Below are positions 62,301 through 64,000 of a DNA stretch of 64,000 nucleotides, in pieces. The stretch lies in NCBI GenBank assembly GCA_017355425.1, contig CP070233.1:3079501-3143500 (forward strand), given 5' to 3'. Source of the stretch: Dolichospermum sp. DET69 (GTDB lineage: Bacteria > Cyanobacteriota > Cyanobacteriia > Cyanobacteriales > Nostocaceae). The notes beneath the pieces are model-generated. The model did no database searches. It worked only from the letters and a program-made list of their open reading frames with translations, and was not told the origin of the DNA. Position numbers and translations under genes: made by a program. The first letter of the stretch is position 1. Each line of letters opens with the position of its first letter.

Positions 62301-63563
62301 AACACACAGTTCTCGGACTGACTTAGTAATTTGGTAGCCACCCTCGACTTTTACAAAGAAACGTTGCAAGCGTTCTGGAGAAACACCTCCTATTTGGTTG
62401 GTTTTGTAAATGCCAGTTCTCGCTTTTTCTATGGCAATATCATTAATATCTGTCGCAAAAATCTGAATGGGGATATTAATAATGGGCTGATTTTTTAAAA
62501 ATTCTATTAAGCAGATGGCAATAGAGTAGGCTTCTTCACCGGTGGAACATCCTGCTACCCATAAGCGGATTGGATCATCCGATTTACGTTCTTTCGTAAG
62601 AATAGGAAATACTTGAGTTTTTAAGGCTTCAAAGCTTAGTGGATCTCGGAAAAAACTGGTGACAGTAATTAATACATCTTGATATAGGGCGCTAACTTCC
62701 ACCGGGTGAGTTTGCAGATAATAAACGTAATCTTCTAGCTTATCTAATCTATATAACATCATCCGGCGCTGAATTCGCCTTTGCAAAGTATTCTGTTTGT
62801 AATAGGTAAAATTAACACCAGTAGCCAACCGGAGGATATTGAAAATTTTGAATAGAGTATCTGTTGTGTCTGGAATAACTTCAATTTCTGGAATCGTTTC
62901 TACTTCTTTAATATAGGGATGAGTGCTGACAGTTGTTAGTTTCTGGGCAATTTGTTGGGGGGTGAGGATAAAATCTACATAACCAGAAGCTATAGCAGTA
63001 TTAGGCATGGTATTAATCATTCCCGGTTCTTCAGCTTGGGCAAAGGTAATGCCTCCTGCACATTTAATGTTTTCTAAACCCTTTGTCCCATCTTCGTTAC
63101 CTCCTGACAGCACCACACCGATGGCTTTGCTACCTAAATCCTCTGCTAAAGATATGAGGAAATCATTGACAGTTAGTGCCAGTCCGCGAGTTTTTTCACG
63201 GGGGTTGAGTTTTAGCACCCCTTTAACAATGGTCATGGTGACATTAGCCGGAATCACATAAACATGATTCGGTTCTACTTTCATCCCTTCCCGGACTTCA
63301 TTTACAGGCATTGAGGTTGTCCGAGACAGAATTTCCGGCAGCATACTTTTTTGATTAGGACTTAAATGCTGAACTAGCACAAATCCCATCCCCGTATCTG
63401 TTGGTAAATGGCTTAATAGTTGGGTAAATGCCTCCAAACCACCGGCAGAAGCGCCAATACCGACAATGGGAAATAAATTTTTTTCTTGTTCTTGCTGTTC
63501 TGGGGATAGTTCAACAGTAGTTTTATTAACTTTAGATTTTTTGGTAGTCCGTCGAGTATTCAT
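59343..63563 (-). CDS. CheB-CheR-PAS hybrid histidine kinase
   Basis: About 1,406 residues from ATG 63563 (MNTRRTTKKSKVNK); a GTG three codons earlier is possible. Order: CheB methylesterase (about 30-220; Ser in GIGASAGGLEA, His in LVQHLSP, Asp in GGNEDGTKG); CheR methyltransferase (about 235-500; QNTLQRRIQRRMMLYRL, VAGCSTGEEAYSIAI); PAS-like; a long heptad coiled coil (EEQQASNQDLRAANEEILSS onward, about 675-740); two PAS domains; HisKA with His in LSILSHELRNPLSSL; HATPase_c (WNLLSNAIKFTPTGG, DTGMGIS); a C-terminal receiver with Asp in DILLSDIGLP. No receiver precedes CheB. It probably signals by methylation and phosphorylation; input and target are unknown. Confidence 0.93.
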   Translation of the reverse strand: MNTRRTTKKSKVNKTTVELSPEQQEQEKNLFPIVGIGASAGGLEAFTQLLSHLPTDTGMGFVLVQHLSPNQKSMLPEILSRTTSMPVNEVREGMKVEPNHVYVIPANVTMTIVKGVLKLNPREKTRGLALTVNDFLISLAEDLGSKAIGVVLSGGNEDGTKGLENIKCAGGITFAQAEEPGMINTMPNTAIASGYVDFILTPQQIAQKLTTVSTHPYIKEVETIPEIEVIPDTTDTLFKIFNILRLATGVNFTYYKQNTLQRRIQRRMMLYRLDKLEDYVYYLQTHPVEVSALYQDVLITVTSFFRDPLSFEALKTQVFPILTKERKSDDPIRLWVAGCSTGEEAYSIAICLIEFLKNQPIINIPIQIFATDINDIAIEKARTGIYKTNQIGGVSPERLQRFFVKVEGGYQITKSVRELCVFARQNLISDPPFSRLDLISCRNVLIYLGAAVQKKIIPTFHYGLKPTGFLMLGISETIGDFSELFSVVDKKYKIYARKLISSRLGIELISMNYALETPKVSTSSPLPNIYRDDLEIQKQADKIVLNEFAPVGVVINDDLEILQFRGQTNSYLEPAPGIPSFNLLKMAKEELRLDLRNCIYQARKGQIPVTRAGIEIRTKNAVRLIKIDVIPFSINSEEVKNTFLVLFSELSSVVTSATAPTSDIQPKQAEKNNHKEEIVALQQELKNNKDYLQSVIEEQQASNQDLRAANEEILSSNEELQSTNEELQTAKEEIQATNEELNTINDELQRRNFESNRVNNDLQNLLTNINISVLILSSDLQIRRFTPMAGSIFNLIPSDMGRPFSNIKHKLNIPDLETQVLEVIRTLNFKTQEVQDQNGHWYDLRIRPYRTLDDKIDGAVVVVVDIDELKHGADQLIASRDYSEAIVDTVRQSLVVLDIDLRVVTANQFFYDTFRVVREATENCLIYEIGNGQWNIAKLRSLLEEVLPQQNQFQDVEVEHNFEEIGSKVMLLNARQMPQIGDKTLILLVIEDITQEKQFEAERVQLLEQEQSARNAAETANRAKDEFLSILSHELRNPLSSLIGWTQLLRKKQLDETKTNQALEAIERAAQAQNLLIGDLLDISRISAGRLNLDIQPVQLVAVISAAIEVVNLAAEAKNIEIVLDLDPTSKTLPGDPIRLQQIVWNLLSNAIKFTPTGGRIDLTLKYSDFQAEIQVRDTGMGISADFLPYVFDRFRQADGTTSKSNPGLGLGLAIVRHLVELHGGTIAATSPGEGQGTTFTIRLPIQRDPEPTVEESNIAIEPVPTPPTAPAEYPSLSGVRVLMVDDEPDIRQLFHIILEDHGVEVTSATSAQEALSILKANPGGYDILLSDIGLPHENGYALMRQVRALSVEEGGQIPAAALSGYTGEIDQANSLSAGFQKHLNKPIEPDQLLSVVAELSGRQIN

Positions 63564-63804
63564 GATATGCACCCGATTAAAGTCCAGGGTTTGAATATTT
63601 TTGAGTTAAGGAAATTTGATTCTCCTCTATTTACTCTAGCGGAATCTAAGTTTGATATTATCAGTAAACCAAAAAGTTTTTTCCTGAAGGGAGATCGCCA
63701 AATACTGTGTAGTATAAAATACTTTTTTATTCCCGATACTCTAATCAGCAGACATAGTATAGATAATAATTACTTATGATTAGCTGGTTAATAATTTCTT
63801 GACG
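63564..63804. other. Gap before the hybrid kinase
   Basis: 240 AT-rich bases, the likely promoter region of the hybrid kinase, which is read leftward. A CGATACTCTAATC motif resembles CGATACTCTAGG near 59110. Nothing else stands out. Confidence 0.4.
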
Positions 63805-64000
63805 CTAACCGGATGGAATATAAATGCTTTCAACGACTTGATATTTCTTCTGTAGGGCTTGAGATAAAAAGGCTAACATCTGTTTGAGTGTAAAAAGTGT
63901 GCGATAAATTAATCTACTACCTTTCCTTTTACGACTGATTTTGAGCCATAGTAGATTCACCCAGATGTTAATTAGAAGAAAGGATATTCCAATGAATAGT
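63805..64000 (-). CDS. C-terminal part of a probable transposase
   Basis: An open minus-strand frame enters from the window's right edge and stops at 63805 (64 residues visible): LFIGISFLLINIWVNLLWLK, then RKRKGSRLIYRTLFTLKQML and ending VVESIYIPSG. Its hydrophobic NIWVNLLWL followed by a basic run resembles the tail of cyanobacterial IS4/ISH3-like DDE transposases, but the catalytic part is outside the window. Confidence 0.5.
   Translation of the reverse strand, partial: LFIGISFLLINIWVNLLWLKISRKRKGSRLIYRTLFTLKQMLAFLSQALQKKYQVVESIYIPSG

Noticed and set aside
1-64000. tRNA or rRNA genes
   Set aside because: I looked for T-loop and anticodon-arm signatures and rRNA cores and found none I could support.

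Overview
This window is chromosomal DNA of a filamentous, nostocalean (Anabaena/Nostoc/Dolichospermum-like) cyanobacterium. The evidence is: low-GC coding sequence peppered with HIP1 octamers (GCGATCGC); long heptanucleotide tandem repeats (STRRs) between genes; genes confined to oxygenic phototrophs (CCB2/CCB4-type cytochrome b6 assembly factor, CPP1-like protein, DUF1815, DUF2811, DUF3155, DUF3611, LabA-type NYN protein); and the cyanobacterial small RNA Yfr1 in its usual place between guaB3 and trxA. No tRNA, rRNA or CRISPR array was recognised.

Layout. 1-5.2 kb: a small RHH-like gene, a structured-looking noncoding segment, an unusual DEDDh-exonuclease/AAA+ ATPase fusion, ackA and a TPR-like gene. 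5.2-6.9 kb: a complete IS200/IS605 element (tnpA plus tnpB). 7-16.3 kb: ftsH, a sugar nucleotidyltransferase, speA, ndk, a TerC membrane protein, DUF2811 and an OmpR-type regulator, with STRRs and hairpin elements between them. 17-25.5 kb: CPP1-like, a HAD hydrolase, sbcC, then a tnpB gene cut in two by a 2.5-kb group II intron. 25.6-33.7 kb: an exported protein, a GAF histidine kinase, DUF3155, CCB2/4, DUF3611, a Uma2 nuclease, serS and a start-less nuclease-like ORF. 34-37.5 kb: a toxin-antitoxin cluster (HigBA, PIN plus small partner, HicAB, DUF2281 plus PIN remnant), with copies of one inverted-repeat element between the cassettes. 38-51 kb: housekeeping genes (DUF1815, alpha/beta hydrolase, metG, labA-like/lptC, dacB, LOG protein, trxA-yfr1-guaB3, YdcF). 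51-64 kb: a tnpB element, an internally deleted relative of it lying against an AI-2E-type exporter gene, a geranylgeranyl-reductase-family gene, pyrH-frr, a third canonical tnpB, a 1.4-kDa-residue-scale (about 1,400 aa) CheB-CheR-PAS-kinase-receiver hybrid, and the end of a probable transposase.

Working relationships. Translation and nucleotide genes (serS, metG, frr, pyrH, ndk, guaB3) and envelope genes (lptC, dacB, ydcF-like, sugar nucleotidyltransferase) form a conventional core. The accessory content is dominated by IS200/IS605-type TnpB elements (four tnpB loci, at least one and probably two internally deleted derivatives), small inverted-repeat elements and toxin-antitoxin cassettes. 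The most informative observations are: the intron-split TnpB, whose RuvC-II glutamate position is glycine and which has glutamates about 45 residues downstream; the deleted TnpB element that keeps both ends and the guide-RNA-like 3' segment next to a host ribosome-binding site; the repeat-delimited toxin-antitoxin array; the exonuclease-ATPase fusion; and the guaB3-yfr1-trxA arrangement. All functional statements are read from the sequence and from family knowledge; no database search was possible.
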